From NCBI RefSeq assembly GCF_014836875.1, contig NZ_JACSQC010000002.1:140834-204833 (forward strand): DNA of 64,000 bases, in the 5' to 3' direction. The DNA is from Arthrobacter pullicola. GTDB lineage: Bacteria > Actinomycetota > Actinomycetes > Actinomycetales > Micrococcaceae. Numbering within the stretch: position 1 is the stretch's first letter; every line of letters begins with the position of its first letter. Below are positions 37,415 through 45,362 of this stretch, one piece after another. Made by a program: the position numbers and the translations under genes. The notes beneath the pieces were generated by a model that saw only the letters and a list, made by a program, of their open reading frames with translations, ran no database searches and was not told where the DNA came from.

Positions 37415-37858
37415 ATGAAGTACATGATGATCATGCGGGCTACTGATGCAGCACTTGAGGCGTCCAAAAGCATGCCGTTCGAGGAAATGATCAACCGGAT
37501 GGGCGCCTACAACGAGTCGATGATCAACGCCGGGGTCCTGCTGGCGGGAGAAGGGCTGGCCGAGGTGACGGAGGAGGCCAACTTCGTCGTCGACTTCTCC
37601 CAGGATCCGCCGCTGGTCACTGACGGCCCGTACGGCGAGACCCACGAACTCTTCAACGGTTTCTGGATGATCCAGGTGGCCTCGAAGGAGGAAGCAGCGG
37701 AGTGGGCCAGCCGGTGCCCGCTGGGTCCGGGGTCGAAGCTGGAAGTCCGGCGGGTTACCGATTCCTCCGACTTCGAGGACTTCTCCGACAACGAGTACAT
37801 CCAGAAGGAAGAAGGCTGGCGCGAGCAGGAAGAGAAGCTGCGCGCGGAGAACGCTTAG
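37415..37858 (+). CDS. DGPF/YCII-related protein
   Basis: 147 residues of the YCII-related fold, starting KYMMIMRATDAALEA and containing the family segment LVTDGPYGETHELFNGFW (DGPY form of DGPF). AGGAG lies 6 bp before the ATG. Proteins of this kind are encoded beside ECF42 sigma factors and are their usual regulatory targets. Biochemical function is unknown. Its stop is 4 bp before the sigma-factor ATG. Confidence 0.88.
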   Translation: MKYMMIMRATDAALEASKSMPFEEMINRMGAYNESMINAGVLLAGEGLAEVTEEANFVVDFSQDPPLVTDGPYGETHELFNGFWMIQVASKEEAAEWASRCPLGPGSKLEVRRVTDSSDFEDFSDNEYIQKEEGWREQEEKLRAENA

Positions 37859-37862
37859 TCCT

Positions 37863-39126
37863 ATGGGACCTCTGGAAGCAACGGGTGAGGCAGCCGGGGC
37901 CGCGGCAGTCCGCCACCGGATCGACGCCATCTGGCGGATTGACGGTGCGCGGATTGTCGCGGCGCTGGCCCGGGCCACCGGGGACGTGGGACTCGCTGAG
38001 GACGTTGCCCAGGAGGCAGTTGCCGAGGCGCTGGTCCAGTGGCCGGTGGAGGGGGTGCCGCGGAACCCTGCTGCGTGGTTGACCGCCGTCGCCAAGCGCA
38101 GGGCGATCGATGCCTGGCGCCGGGCGGAACGGCTGCAGGACCGCTACGCGGATCTGGGCAGGAGGTTGGAGGATGCGGCCGCACCGGAATGGGATCCGCT
38201 GCCGGATGACGTCCTGAAGCTGGTTTTTGTTGCCTGCCATCCGGTGCTGTCCCGGGAGGCGCAGGTGGCCCTGACCCTGCGGACTGTCGGCGGGCTGTCC
38301 ACCGGGGAGATCGCACGGCTGTTCCTGCTTCCGGTGGCCACGGTGCAGCAGCGGATTGTCCGGGCGAAGAAGACTCTGTCCGCGGCCAGGGTTCCCTTTG
38401 ACGTTCCGGAGCCGAATGAGTGGAGCGCCCGGCTCGGCGGCGTGCTCGCGGTGATCTACCTTCTGTTCACGGAGGGGTACGCTGCGTCGTCGGGAAATGC
38501 GTGGATGCGCCAGGATCTGGCGTTGGAAGCTCTGCGGCTGGGGCGGCTGCTGTCCCGGCTTGTTCCGCGGGAGCCGGAGGCGCTCGCCCTGGTGGCCCTG
38601 ATGGAGTTCCAGGCTTCCCGGTTCCGTGCCCGGACCCGCGCGGATGGCTCCCCCGTGCTGCTGTCTGATCAGGACCGCACACTGTGGGACCGGGGCCAGA
38701 TCGAGCGCGGGCAGGTTGCCCTGGCGCAGGCCGACGCCCTGGGGCGGGGCCGGGGAAACTATGCGCTGCAGGCCGCGATCGCCCAATGCCATGCGACGGC
38801 CCCGGGGGGTGGAGGCCACGGACTGGGCGCGGATTGTGCTGCTGTATGAGGCCTTGGGCCGGCTGGCACCATCGCCGGTGGTGGAGCTGAACCGTGCCGT
38901 GGCGGTGTCGATGGCCACCGGACCGGCGACGGCGCTGGAGCTGGTGGACCGGCTGGCTGCCTCGGGCGCTCTCCGCGGTTCGCATCTTCTGCCGAGTGTG
39001 CGGGCCGAGCTACTGTCCCGGCTGGGCCGGACGGAAGAGGCGCGGGAGGAGTTTCTTTCCGCAGCCGGGCTCGCCCGGAACGATAGGGAAAAGGAAGTGC
39101 TTCAGCGGCGCGCTGCGGGACTGTAA
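37863..39126 (+). pseudogene. ECF42-type sigma factor, +1 frameshift
   Basis: Frame 1 gives sigma region 2 (residues about 20-90, VAQEAVAEALVQWP), region 4 (REAQVALTLRTVGGLSTGEIARLF) and the start of the C-terminal TPR-like extension. It runs to QAAIAQCHATAP at about residue 315 and then goes out of register. Removing one G from the six-G run at 38804-38809 restores VEATDWARIVLLYEALGRL and an uninterrupted frame to the TAA at 39124-39126, about 420 residues in all. That is normal for the group. The C-terminal extension is reported to be needed for ECF42 activity, so the frameshift likely inactivates it unless it is a read error or slippage site. Confidence 0.8.
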
Positions 39127-39190
39127 AAGCGCTGTGGCGGGACCAATCGCAATCTACTCAACTGAACTCAAAACCCTTCGCCACATCGGC

Positions 39191-39250
39191 ACCCCCCGCC
39201 GGCACCAGCCAGTGCAGGAGTTTCCGAACCGTCCGCTGCTGGCATTCGCT
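39191..39250 (-). pseudogene. Remnant of effector linker sequence
   Basis: The minus strand matches positions 42327-42388 inside the T7SS effector gene. GGTTCGGAAACTCC pairs with TTTCGGAACTCC, followed by a shared CTGGCTGGTGCCGG. Apart from one inserted base it encodes the same peptide (ANxxxxRFGTPALAGAGGG). It is only about 20 codons long and is followed by a stop. It lies just after the second candidate immunity gene and is most simply a leftover of another effector copy or cassette. Confidence 0.75.
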
Positions 39251-39273
39251 GATTCAACGGGCTTACCCCGCGG

Positions 39274-40161
39274 CTAACCCCGGAACGCCAGAGACGGCAA
39301 ACGGTTCTGCGCCACCTGAACGTCCTGCACCTGCGACGCCGGAACCACCGTCCAATACACCCCGGCATCGGCCTTGTTCAGCCCCAGAGCCTCGGCCCGG
39401 TCCGCGTTATGCCCGGTATAAAACAACCGATAAACCTGCCCTTCCTCGCCCTGGGCAACATCGGTGATCCGGAACGGCTCGCCCTGCCACGAACACGTCG
39501 CCAGCAGCTCGTAAAAGTCCTGGATCTCCCCCACGCCCACCGTCCGTCGCCAACACCCCTTCGGAGTCTGCTCAAAGCCCTCCACCCCGGGGTCCGACGT
39601 GGCGGCCAATTCAACGCCCCTGCCCTCATCCACCAAATCAGCACGGAAGACCTGATCCCGCCACACCGCAGACCAGCCCAGAATGTGCGACGGCGTATGC
39701 ACGCCAGGCCGGGAAATGCCCGACGTGCCGGCCACACCCCAACCAGTGGCCACCTCAAAATAAACCGCCAACAGTTCCTCAGGCGCCCCGGCCCGGATCC
39801 GCCACAACTCCGCCCCCGGCGGAATCGCACACTCATCCAAGAAATACACCGGCACCACACCACCGGACCAGTCGGCGAAACCCGTCCCCGTAAACGGCGG
39901 ACGGTCCACAAACTCCGGACCCACAGCATCATGCACATGGATGGACAACGGCACCTGGAACCGCAGCACATCAACGTACCCCGCACTCCGGTCCCACAGG
40001 GTACCCGGGAAATCCAGACCATGAACTTCAAAAAGGTCCTCCGGCGTCCGGGCATTCACCGCGTCGCCGGCGTTCACCACAAACCCCGAAACAGTGTCCC
40101 GGTTACCACCCACCAGGAACTCAACCTGCGTGGGATTTAAAGCCTTCTGAAAAAACGTCAT
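39274..40161 (-). CDS. Candidate T7SS immunity or accessory protein
   Basis: 295 residues, no recognised family, no signal peptide or membrane segment. ATG 40161 (MTFFQKALNP) has GGGGGA 9 bp upstream. The middle (about 145-170) reads PPGAELWRI and EELLAVYFEV, similar to the last 30 residues of the effector (DGAEMWRI, EALVGIYDL). The last 80 residues (CSWQGEPFRITDVA to VPASQVQDVQV) resemble the first half of the 160-residue neighbour. A mixed effector/immunity module is therefore possible. It is third in the effector operon, 46 bp after its neighbour. Confidence 0.65.
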   Translation of the reverse strand: MTFFQKALNPTQVEFLVGGNRDTVSGFVVNAGDAVNARTPEDLFEVHGLDFPGTLWDRSAGYVDVLRFQVPLSIHVHDAVGPEFVDRPPFTGTGFADWSGGVVPVYFLDECAIPPGAELWRIRAGAPEELLAVYFEVATGWGVAGTSGISRPGVHTPSHILGWSAVWRDQVFRADLVDEGRGVELAATSDPGVEGFEQTPKGCWRRTVGVGEIQDFYELLATCSWQGEPFRITDVAQGEEGQVYRLFYTGHNADRAEALGLNKADAGVYWTVVPASQVQDVQVAQNRLPSLAFRG

Positions 40162-40207
40162 GTTTAGTCTTCCCCCTGGATTACAAACGTTGGATCGCAC
40201 TGACGGA

Positions 40208-40690
40208 TCAGCTGGCGTTCTTCCGCCAATAAACTTCGGACCGGACGTTGAGGACCATGTCAGCTGGCAGCCAACCAAAAACCGGCTGACGCCCTACTGG
40301 CTCGTCCTTAGCAAAAGGGTGAAACCCGTGTTCCTTCAACAGATCCATTTTTGCCTCGGCAGAGAAACCTGTCCCGGCCACCACTGCCAGATTTCCGTGA
40401 GCGTCCTCCGCCAGGACTTTCACTACATGTCCTGGCCTTAGCTCCCCCGAGGCGCGAACGGCGTGAACATCGGTCACCTCATCTGGAGGGACGCCAAGCG
40501 TGTACGCGATTGAAGGCCGTGGAAACTCATTAGGCTGCTCATGGGTTTTCCACTCAGGACCTGGGCGTTCGCCTCCTTCCTGGACCAGGTAGATGAGTCC
40601 GCGTATCGGAGACGTCGAGCGAAGCTCGTACTCTCGCCCCTTCCACATGCCGTAGTCACCACTTAGTTTCGTCCCATCAGCAGTCCACAT
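40208..40690 (-). CDS. Candidate immunity protein for the T7SS effector
   Basis: 160 residues, unrecognised, soluble. Two halves look alike: MWKGREYELRS to VPPDEVTDVHAV, then a second unit with AEDAHGNLAVVAGTG and FGWLPADMVLNV. The ATG is 2 bp after the effector stop (TAATTATG), so translation depends on the effector. That is the usual place for the immunity gene of a polymorphic toxin. The immunity role rests on this position only. Confidence 0.65.
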   Translation of the reverse strand: MWTADGTKLSGDYGMWKGREYELRSTSPIRGLIYLVQEGGERPGPEWKTHEQPNEFPRPSIAYTLGVPPDEVTDVHAVRASGELRPGHVVKVLAEDAHGNLAVVAGTGFSAEAKMDLLKEHGFHPFAKDEPVGRQPVFGWLPADMVLNVRSEVYWRKNAS

Positions 40691-40692
40691 AA

Positions 40693-43644
40693 TTACAGGC
40701 TAATCCACTGACGGTTTACCAAATCGTAGATGCCCACCAATGCCTCGTTGCCGTTACGGTCGATACGCCACATTTCGGCTCCGTCCTGAAGGGGGACACC
40801 GTCAGGAGCTGCGAGTTCCGGGATAACGGGAGTGTGTTCCACCCTGCTACTGGGCAATCCAAGACCGTTGTTCGGCCATGCTGCGGAGTCACGCCTGGGG
40901 TGGCCGTCCTCATGTATGAGGCCATCCTCCCGCAACCCGTCTGCCTCCTGCATTTCCCGATCCCGTGCCGTTGAAGCTCCAGCTGCGTCTCGCTCAGCTT
41001 CTCCGGCCCGGTCACGCCGAAGCTCCTCCACCCGGGCATGATTTGGACTATCCGGGATCACGATCCCGTCGGAAACTTTCTCATCGACCATGAAGCGCAC
41101 GGCATAAACTTCCTCCGTCTGTCCCGCCCTGAACGGCATATTTACCGGTTGAATGGCCACACCATCTCGGTCCAAACTCATGTAATCCAACCGGAGGCCA
41201 AGGATGATCTCGTCGACTGTACGAAGATCTGCTGCGTCGGAAGCCTGCGAAATGAATCCGCCCATGCTGCCGCGGTACTTCTCAGGGCCTGTATTGGCGA
41301 GGACTGGAGCGGCGTCGTCGGCACTGTAGACCTTCTGGAACGGTTGGTTCACGTCGCCTGTGCCCAGCAGGTGCCGGACATCATGGACAAGGACGGCCTG
41401 GGCATCAGTCAGGTCATAGTAGTAGCGGGTAGGGATTCCCCGCAGTGCGTTTTCCAGCGGGCTGACACCTGGGCGAACCGGGCCCCGGGTCTCAGCGTCG
41501 AAAGCCCTCTCCAACAGATCCGCGACCTGCGTCTCCACAACATTCGGGGGCAGTTTCCCGTCCGGTCCGCGCAGCGCGTCCAGCGCCTGAAACTCCGCCG
41601 GTGAAAGATGGGTGGCCAGGAACCCGTCCGGGTCCTTCCACGTCACGGGATCCAGGGACCGGGTGAGCTGGGAAATCTGATCGTTCCGGGTCGAGACCGT
41701 ATGCGTACGGTCCCCGAGGTCCACCGTCTCCGGACGGCCATCGGCGTCATAGTGCACAACGGGCTTGGGGGTAGGAGCACCGGGTGCCTCCGGGCCGTCC
41801 GGCCCGACTGCGGAGGAATCAGCACCTTCGGTACCCTCACCGGTCCGCGTGCCACCGGGAGCTTCATCAACAGCAGCCGCGCCGGGCCGCACGTCGTCAG
41901 TCTCGCCCTTGACACCGGGGCGGGCATCGTCGGCATCAAGGTGAGCCGCGGGACCCGGAGTCTCGGTGGTCCGGTTGGCCGGGGTGAGGTCCTCCGGCAC
42001 GGCATGGCCGGGCGTGCCCGGTTTCCCGGCGGTGGTGTCAGCATCAGTGCCGTTGCTGCGGGCCGGGGCCTCCGGGGCAGAACCCTTGCCGCTTCCGGGC
42101 GCTTCTGCCTCAGGAACGGTGTTCCGGACCGGGGCCTCCGGTGTCTTCGGCGCACGCGTTGCGTCCGGCGTCGTTCCGGCCGTGGCACCAGGCCGCGTGG
42201 CGTCCGGCGTCGTGGTTCCGGATGTGGAACCCGCCCCAGTATGCGTCGCCGCAGCCCCCGAAGACCCCGAACCGCCACCGGTCCGGGCCGGAGGCGGTTC
42301 CGGCGTGAACGCCATCACCCGCGTACTGCCGCCACCCCCGGCACCAGCCAGCGCCGGAGTTCCGAAACGACTATTGCCGGCATTCGCCAGCGCGTCGTCG
42401 ACCTTGTTCAGCGCAGACTTACCGGAATCGATCAGGAACTGATCCGCCGCCTGCCACGCAGCACCGACCTTCCCCACTGCCACCTTCGAGGTATCCACCA
42501 CGGTGGTGATCGCATTGATCTTGAACGCCTGCGCCGCGTCCGTGACCTTCACCGTGACTCCGGCAACCTTGCCGATACCGGTGGCATTAACGACGGCGGA
42601 CACCTTCCCGCTGGCGTTCGCCACGTCGCCGATCTTGCCCGCCACCGAGCCGACCTTCGCCGTCGCACCTGCACCGGCCGTCAACAGGATCGACGCCAGA
42701 TCAAAGGTGGTGGCACCGGCCGCATACGCGGGATCGGTCTGCCACTCATCCCAGTGAATCGCCGCCTTACCCACCGCCAGCAGCTCCTCGCCGGCCTGCT
42801 TCACCCGGTCTCCGTTGCCGCTGGCGTGCATCGCCAACTGGACCACAGGGCTGGTCACGATCGCCGCGTTCAGCGCCAGCGTGCCAAGGCCCTTCCAGGT
42901 CTGGGCAAACGCTTCACCGCCACCCAGTCCCACCATGTTGCCCAGGCCGGTCACCGTCCCGGTGACCCCGCTCCACACACCCTTGCCGAAGGATGCCACG
43001 CCGTCCCAGGCGTCCCGGTACCAGGGCTTGTCCCATTCGGTGGGCTGGCCCCACGGCACGTTGCCTTCCACCGCAGCGGCGTCCAGCTGTTCCCCGCTGA
43101 AGCCGAACTCCACTTCGCCGGTGCCGGCGCCTTCTTCGGTGGTCAGCACATACTTCGGTCCGCCGTAGATGCCGCTGATCGCGTTGGCACAGACGCGCTG
43201 GGCTTCCTGGAGATCCGAGTACAGCCGGTTCAGGTCCCCGATGATGTTCTGCTCGGCCTGGATCAGGCCTTCGTCGTCATCCCAATCGTCTTGGCTGCGG
43301 CCCCGGGTCCGGGAGAAGAAGTTGGCTGCGTCGGCTTTGACTGCACTGAGCCGGGTCTTCAGCGAGTCCACGGTGTCCGCGTAGGCGAGCACCGCGGTAT
43401 TGACCGTGCCGGCGTCCGTCACCAGGCCTTCAGCCGACGTCGTCACCGGTGCGAAGGCCGAGTACACCACCTCGGAACCGGCGATCTCATACACCGAAGG
43501 CGTCTGCAGCCGGGACCAGGCCGCTGCCGAGTCCGCTGCGGTTGTGCTGACCTCGCCCACAGAGCTGACCAGGCCCGCGGCGGCGGTGCGGATCGCTTCG
43601 GGATCAGGCAGCACGGCCTCAAAGGCGGCGATGTCGATGCTCAT
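40693..43644 (-). CDS. T7SS polymorphic effector with WXG100-like N-terminus
   Basis: 983 residues. Residues 1-110 are helical, Ala-rich and spaced like a WXG100/ESX domain (PDPEAIRTAAAGLVSSVGEV, ADSAAAWSRLQ). Residues 200-420 hold Gly/Ala hydrophobic stretches typical of pre-toxin regions. About 435-655 is a Pro/Thr/Gly/Ala-rich disordered linker. From 660 a compact domain begins, with RYYYDLTDAQAVLVHDVRHLLG, YRGSMGGFISQASDAADLR and a terminal GAEMWRIDRNG motif. The C-terminal domain is probably the toxin; I do not recognise its activity. It follows three small secreted-type proteins in one operon and precedes candidate immunity genes. Confidence 0.82.
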   Translation of the reverse strand: MSIDIAAFEAVLPDPEAIRTAAAGLVSSVGEVSTTAADSAAAWSRLQTPSVYEIAGSEVVYSAFAPVTTSAEGLVTDAGTVNTAVLAYADTVDSLKTRLSAVKADAANFFSRTRGRSQDDWDDDEGLIQAEQNIIGDLNRLYSDLQEAQRVCANAISGIYGGPKYVLTTEEGAGTGEVEFGFSGEQLDAAAVEGNVPWGQPTEWDKPWYRDAWDGVASFGKGVWSGVTGTVTGLGNMVGLGGGEAFAQTWKGLGTLALNAAIVTSPVVQLAMHASGNGDRVKQAGEELLAVGKAAIHWDEWQTDPAYAAGATTFDLASILLTAGAGATAKVGSVAGKIGDVANASGKVSAVVNATGIGKVAGVTVKVTDAAQAFKINAITTVVDTSKVAVGKVGAAWQAADQFLIDSGKSALNKVDDALANAGNSRFGTPALAGAGGGGSTRVMAFTPEPPPARTGGGSGSSGAAATHTGAGSTSGTTTPDATRPGATAGTTPDATRAPKTPEAPVRNTVPEAEAPGSGKGSAPEAPARSNGTDADTTAGKPGTPGHAVPEDLTPANRTTETPGPAAHLDADDARPGVKGETDDVRPGAAAVDEAPGGTRTGEGTEGADSSAVGPDGPEAPGAPTPKPVVHYDADGRPETVDLGDRTHTVSTRNDQISQLTRSLDPVTWKDPDGFLATHLSPAEFQALDALRGPDGKLPPNVVETQVADLLERAFDAETRGPVRPGVSPLENALRGIPTRYYYDLTDAQAVLVHDVRHLLGTGDVNQPFQKVYSADDAAPVLANTGPEKYRGSMGGFISQASDAADLRTVDEIILGLRLDYMSLDRDGVAIQPVNMPFRAGQTEEVYAVRFMVDEKVSDGIVIPDSPNHARVEELRRDRAGEAERDAAGASTARDREMQEADGLREDGLIHEDGHPRRDSAAWPNNGLGLPSSRVEHTPVIPELAAPDGVPLQDGAEMWRIDRNGNEALVGIYDLVNRQWISL

Positions 43645-43709
43645 GGATTCCCCCGGGTAAACAAATGAAACAGGAACGAGACAGGTCAGTACGGACGACG
43701 GCGGCCAGC

Positions 43710-44093
43710 TTAGATGGGCTGCGGACCCGGCCCGTAGTGGGCTGCCGGCTCGGCGGACGGCGGCGGGTCATCGGCTGCCGCCTGGGCGGCCTGCATTGAT
43801 GCTTCGCGGGCATCGGCGTCCATCTGTGCATCCGCTGCGGTAAGGATGCCCAGAACGGTGTTCACTGCATTCAGCGCGTTTGACGAGCGTCCCGCGATGT
43901 TCGTGAAGGCAGGGTTAATGATCTTTTCCGTCAAGGCACCCAACTCGGCGCTGACCGGTTCGGCCAGGCAGGCCGCGGAAAGCTCTGAGAGCCGCTCACC
44001 GACAGCGGTAAACTGGGTGCCGTAGCCCTCAAGCAGGGGTGCCACTTCCTGCAGCACCCCTGACACAGCCTCCGGGCTGACGTTGTAGCTCAT
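43710..44093 (-). CDS. Small T7SS-associated helical protein (DUF6507-like)
   Basis: 127 residues: two predicted long helices (about 5-50 and 55-105; PEAVSGVLQEVAPLLEGYGTQ, SSNALNAVNTVLGILTAAD) followed by a Pro-rich tail. It lacks a clear WXG but has the size and heptad pattern of an ESX partner. I recall similar proteins as DUF6507 beside actinobacterial T7SS effectors, unverified. It may be a chaperone or co-secreted partner of the effector encoded 65 bp downstream. It starts 3 bp after the preceding ESAT-6-like gene. Confidence 0.75.
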   Translation of the reverse strand: MSYNVSPEAVSGVLQEVAPLLEGYGTQFTAVGERLSELSAACLAEPVSAELGALTEKIINPAFTNIAGRSSNALNAVNTVLGILTAADAQMDADAREASMQAAQAAADDPPPSAEPAAHYGPGPQPI

Positions 44094-44096
44094 CTG

Positions 44097-44402
44097 CTAG
44101 CCAATGTTCGCCACGGCGCTCTTGGCGCGGGATCCGGCGCTGGAGGCGGTCTGGTCATTAAGGTTCAGCGTCTGCTTGACCAGGGCAATGATGTTGCGGG
44201 TCTCATTGGCGGCGTTCCGGAAACGGTTTTCCACCGCCTGGTACTCCTCGGAGACGCCGTCGGCCTGGAAGTCGGACATGGCCGCGTTCACGGCCTTTTC
44301 ACGTTCGCCGATCAGCGACTCCAGCCGGGCGACAATGCTCTGGATATCGCCCTGCACGGCGGCAGAAGTATCGGTGTCATAGCTCAAACGATCCTGGGAC
44401 AT
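44097..44402 (-). CDS. ESAT-6/WXG100-like secreted protein B
   Basis: 101 residues forming a helical hairpin; the turn reads DFQADGVSEEY in place of W-x-G. Conserved features are the N-terminal DTDTSAAVQGDIQSIVARLESLI and the C-terminal NETRNIIALVKQTLNLNDQ. A YxxxE sequence (YQAVE) lies in the second helix, not at the tail. It probably pairs with protein A, encoded just upstream, as WXG100 proteins do. Confidence 0.8.
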   Translation of the reverse strand: MSQDRLSYDTDTSAAVQGDIQSIVARLESLIGEREKAVNAAMSDFQADGVSEEYQAVENRFRNAANETRNIIALVKQTLNLNDQTASSAGSRAKSAVANIG

Positions 44403-44435
44403 GGCAATTCCTTTCGAAAACGGTTGGGAAGGGGC

Positions 44436-44771
44436 TTAGCGCGAAGAGCCGAAGCGGGCGGCGTCGAAGCTGGCCGCACCCTGCTGCTGCGCTGCGTTGT
44501 CCGCGGACTCTTGGTCACCCATCTGGAAGGACCGGTCCATCTCGGACTGGCCCATCAGGATCGCTGAGAGTGAGCTGTTGAGCTCATTCGCGATTTCATC
44601 CGTGCGTGCCTTGAACTCGTCGAAGCGCACCCGGCCCTGACCGTTGAACTTGCCCTGCAGCGGCGTCACCGCATCCATCAGGTTCCGGACCAGCTGGCCC
44701 AGGTCTTCGTTGGAGTGTCCGGTCTGCTGCGTGAGCGTTCCAAGGGTCGAGGACCCCATATCGAATTTCAT
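44436..44771 (-). CDS. WXG100-like secreted protein A
   Basis: 111 residues. The turn is KFNGQGRVRFDEFK, with Phe-Asn-Gly where most members have Trp-x-Gly. The helices flanking it (SNEDLGQLVRNLMDAVTPL, RTDEIANELNSSLSAILMG) fit the WXG100 fold. The C-terminal 20 residues are loose and may carry the export signal. It is first in the secreted-protein operon, divergent from the membrane-machine operon. Confidence 0.85.
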   Translation of the reverse strand: MKFDMGSSTLGTLTQQTGHSNEDLGQLVRNLMDAVTPLQGKFNGQGRVRFDEFKARTDEIANELNSSLSAILMGQSEMDRSFQMGDQESADNAAQQQGAASFDAARFGSSR

Positions 44772-45023
44772 GTCAAACCACCTTCGGCACCTGCGTGCCC
44801 TCGTCCGGTCATTCCCCCCGCTGCCGGCCGGTCCCGCAGTTGCCAGGCCGTTCCGCTGAGCGGTACTCCATCATCCAATCGGCCCGCCTGTCCGCGGTCA
44901 AGCGGCTGGCATGGGCAGAACTACCCATGTCAGGAGCCTCTGCCCGGACTGCACCTTCCCGGGATAGTCCCCGGACCATGTAAGGATATGTAGCGTACTT
45001 GTTATCGGGGGAAGGGGGACGCT
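44772..45023. promoter_or_regulatory. Divergent promoter region of the T7SS locus
   Basis: 252 bp separate the starts of the secreted-protein operon (left) and the machine operon (right), with no gene between. The end nearest 45024 is AT-richer (GTAAGGATATGTAGCGTACTTGTTATC) and carries a GGGGAAGGGGG ribosome site. No clear operator or ECF-type motif is visible. Confidence 0.5.
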
Positions 45024-45362
45024 GTGGCGAGCGACTACGACAATCAGCTCATCGAGTCCGTCACGGTACGCCGGAACCGGCTTTTGACCGCCCTGCTTTA
45101 CGGCTCGAATCCCAACGAGCGGCGCTGGGCAGACACCGTCAAGCTCTTCCTCTTCAGCATCGCCTTGGCCGCGCTCATAGCTGCCGTGTGCGTTGGGTAT
45201 TCGTTTGTCACCAATCTGCTGGAACAGAACCGGGCCAAGCAGGCTGAACAGCAGCAGGGCAGCGCGTTAACTTACGGCGCCGAAGCGGCGCTTGAATCCG
45301 ATCCCCATCTAAGCATCGAGACAGGAGCCTGGCCGTCATGGCGCATGCCTATACACGGGTGA
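45024..45362 (+). CDS. One-pass membrane protein of the T7SS operon (EccB-like N-terminus)
   Basis: 112 residues; GTG start after a strong ribosome site. A basic cytoplasmic start (VTVRRNRLLTALLYGSNPNE) leads into a single membrane helix at about 40-66, then a short charged tail. This matches the N-terminal anchor of EccB in layout, but the large extracytoplasmic EccB domain is missing and the length rules it out. Not recognised otherwise. It overlaps eccD by 25 bp. Confidence 0.7.
   Translation: MASDYDNQLIESVTVRRNRLLTALLYGSNPNERRWADTVKLFLFSIALAALIAAVCVGYSFVTNLLEQNRAKQAEQQQGSALTYGAEAALESDPHLSIETGAWPSWRMPIHG

Noticed and set aside
41608-43668. 686-residue plus-strand frame opposite the T7SS effector
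   Set aside because: Composition is Arg/Gly/His-heavy and repetitive, with no domain. The minus-strand effector has the right organisation and start context.
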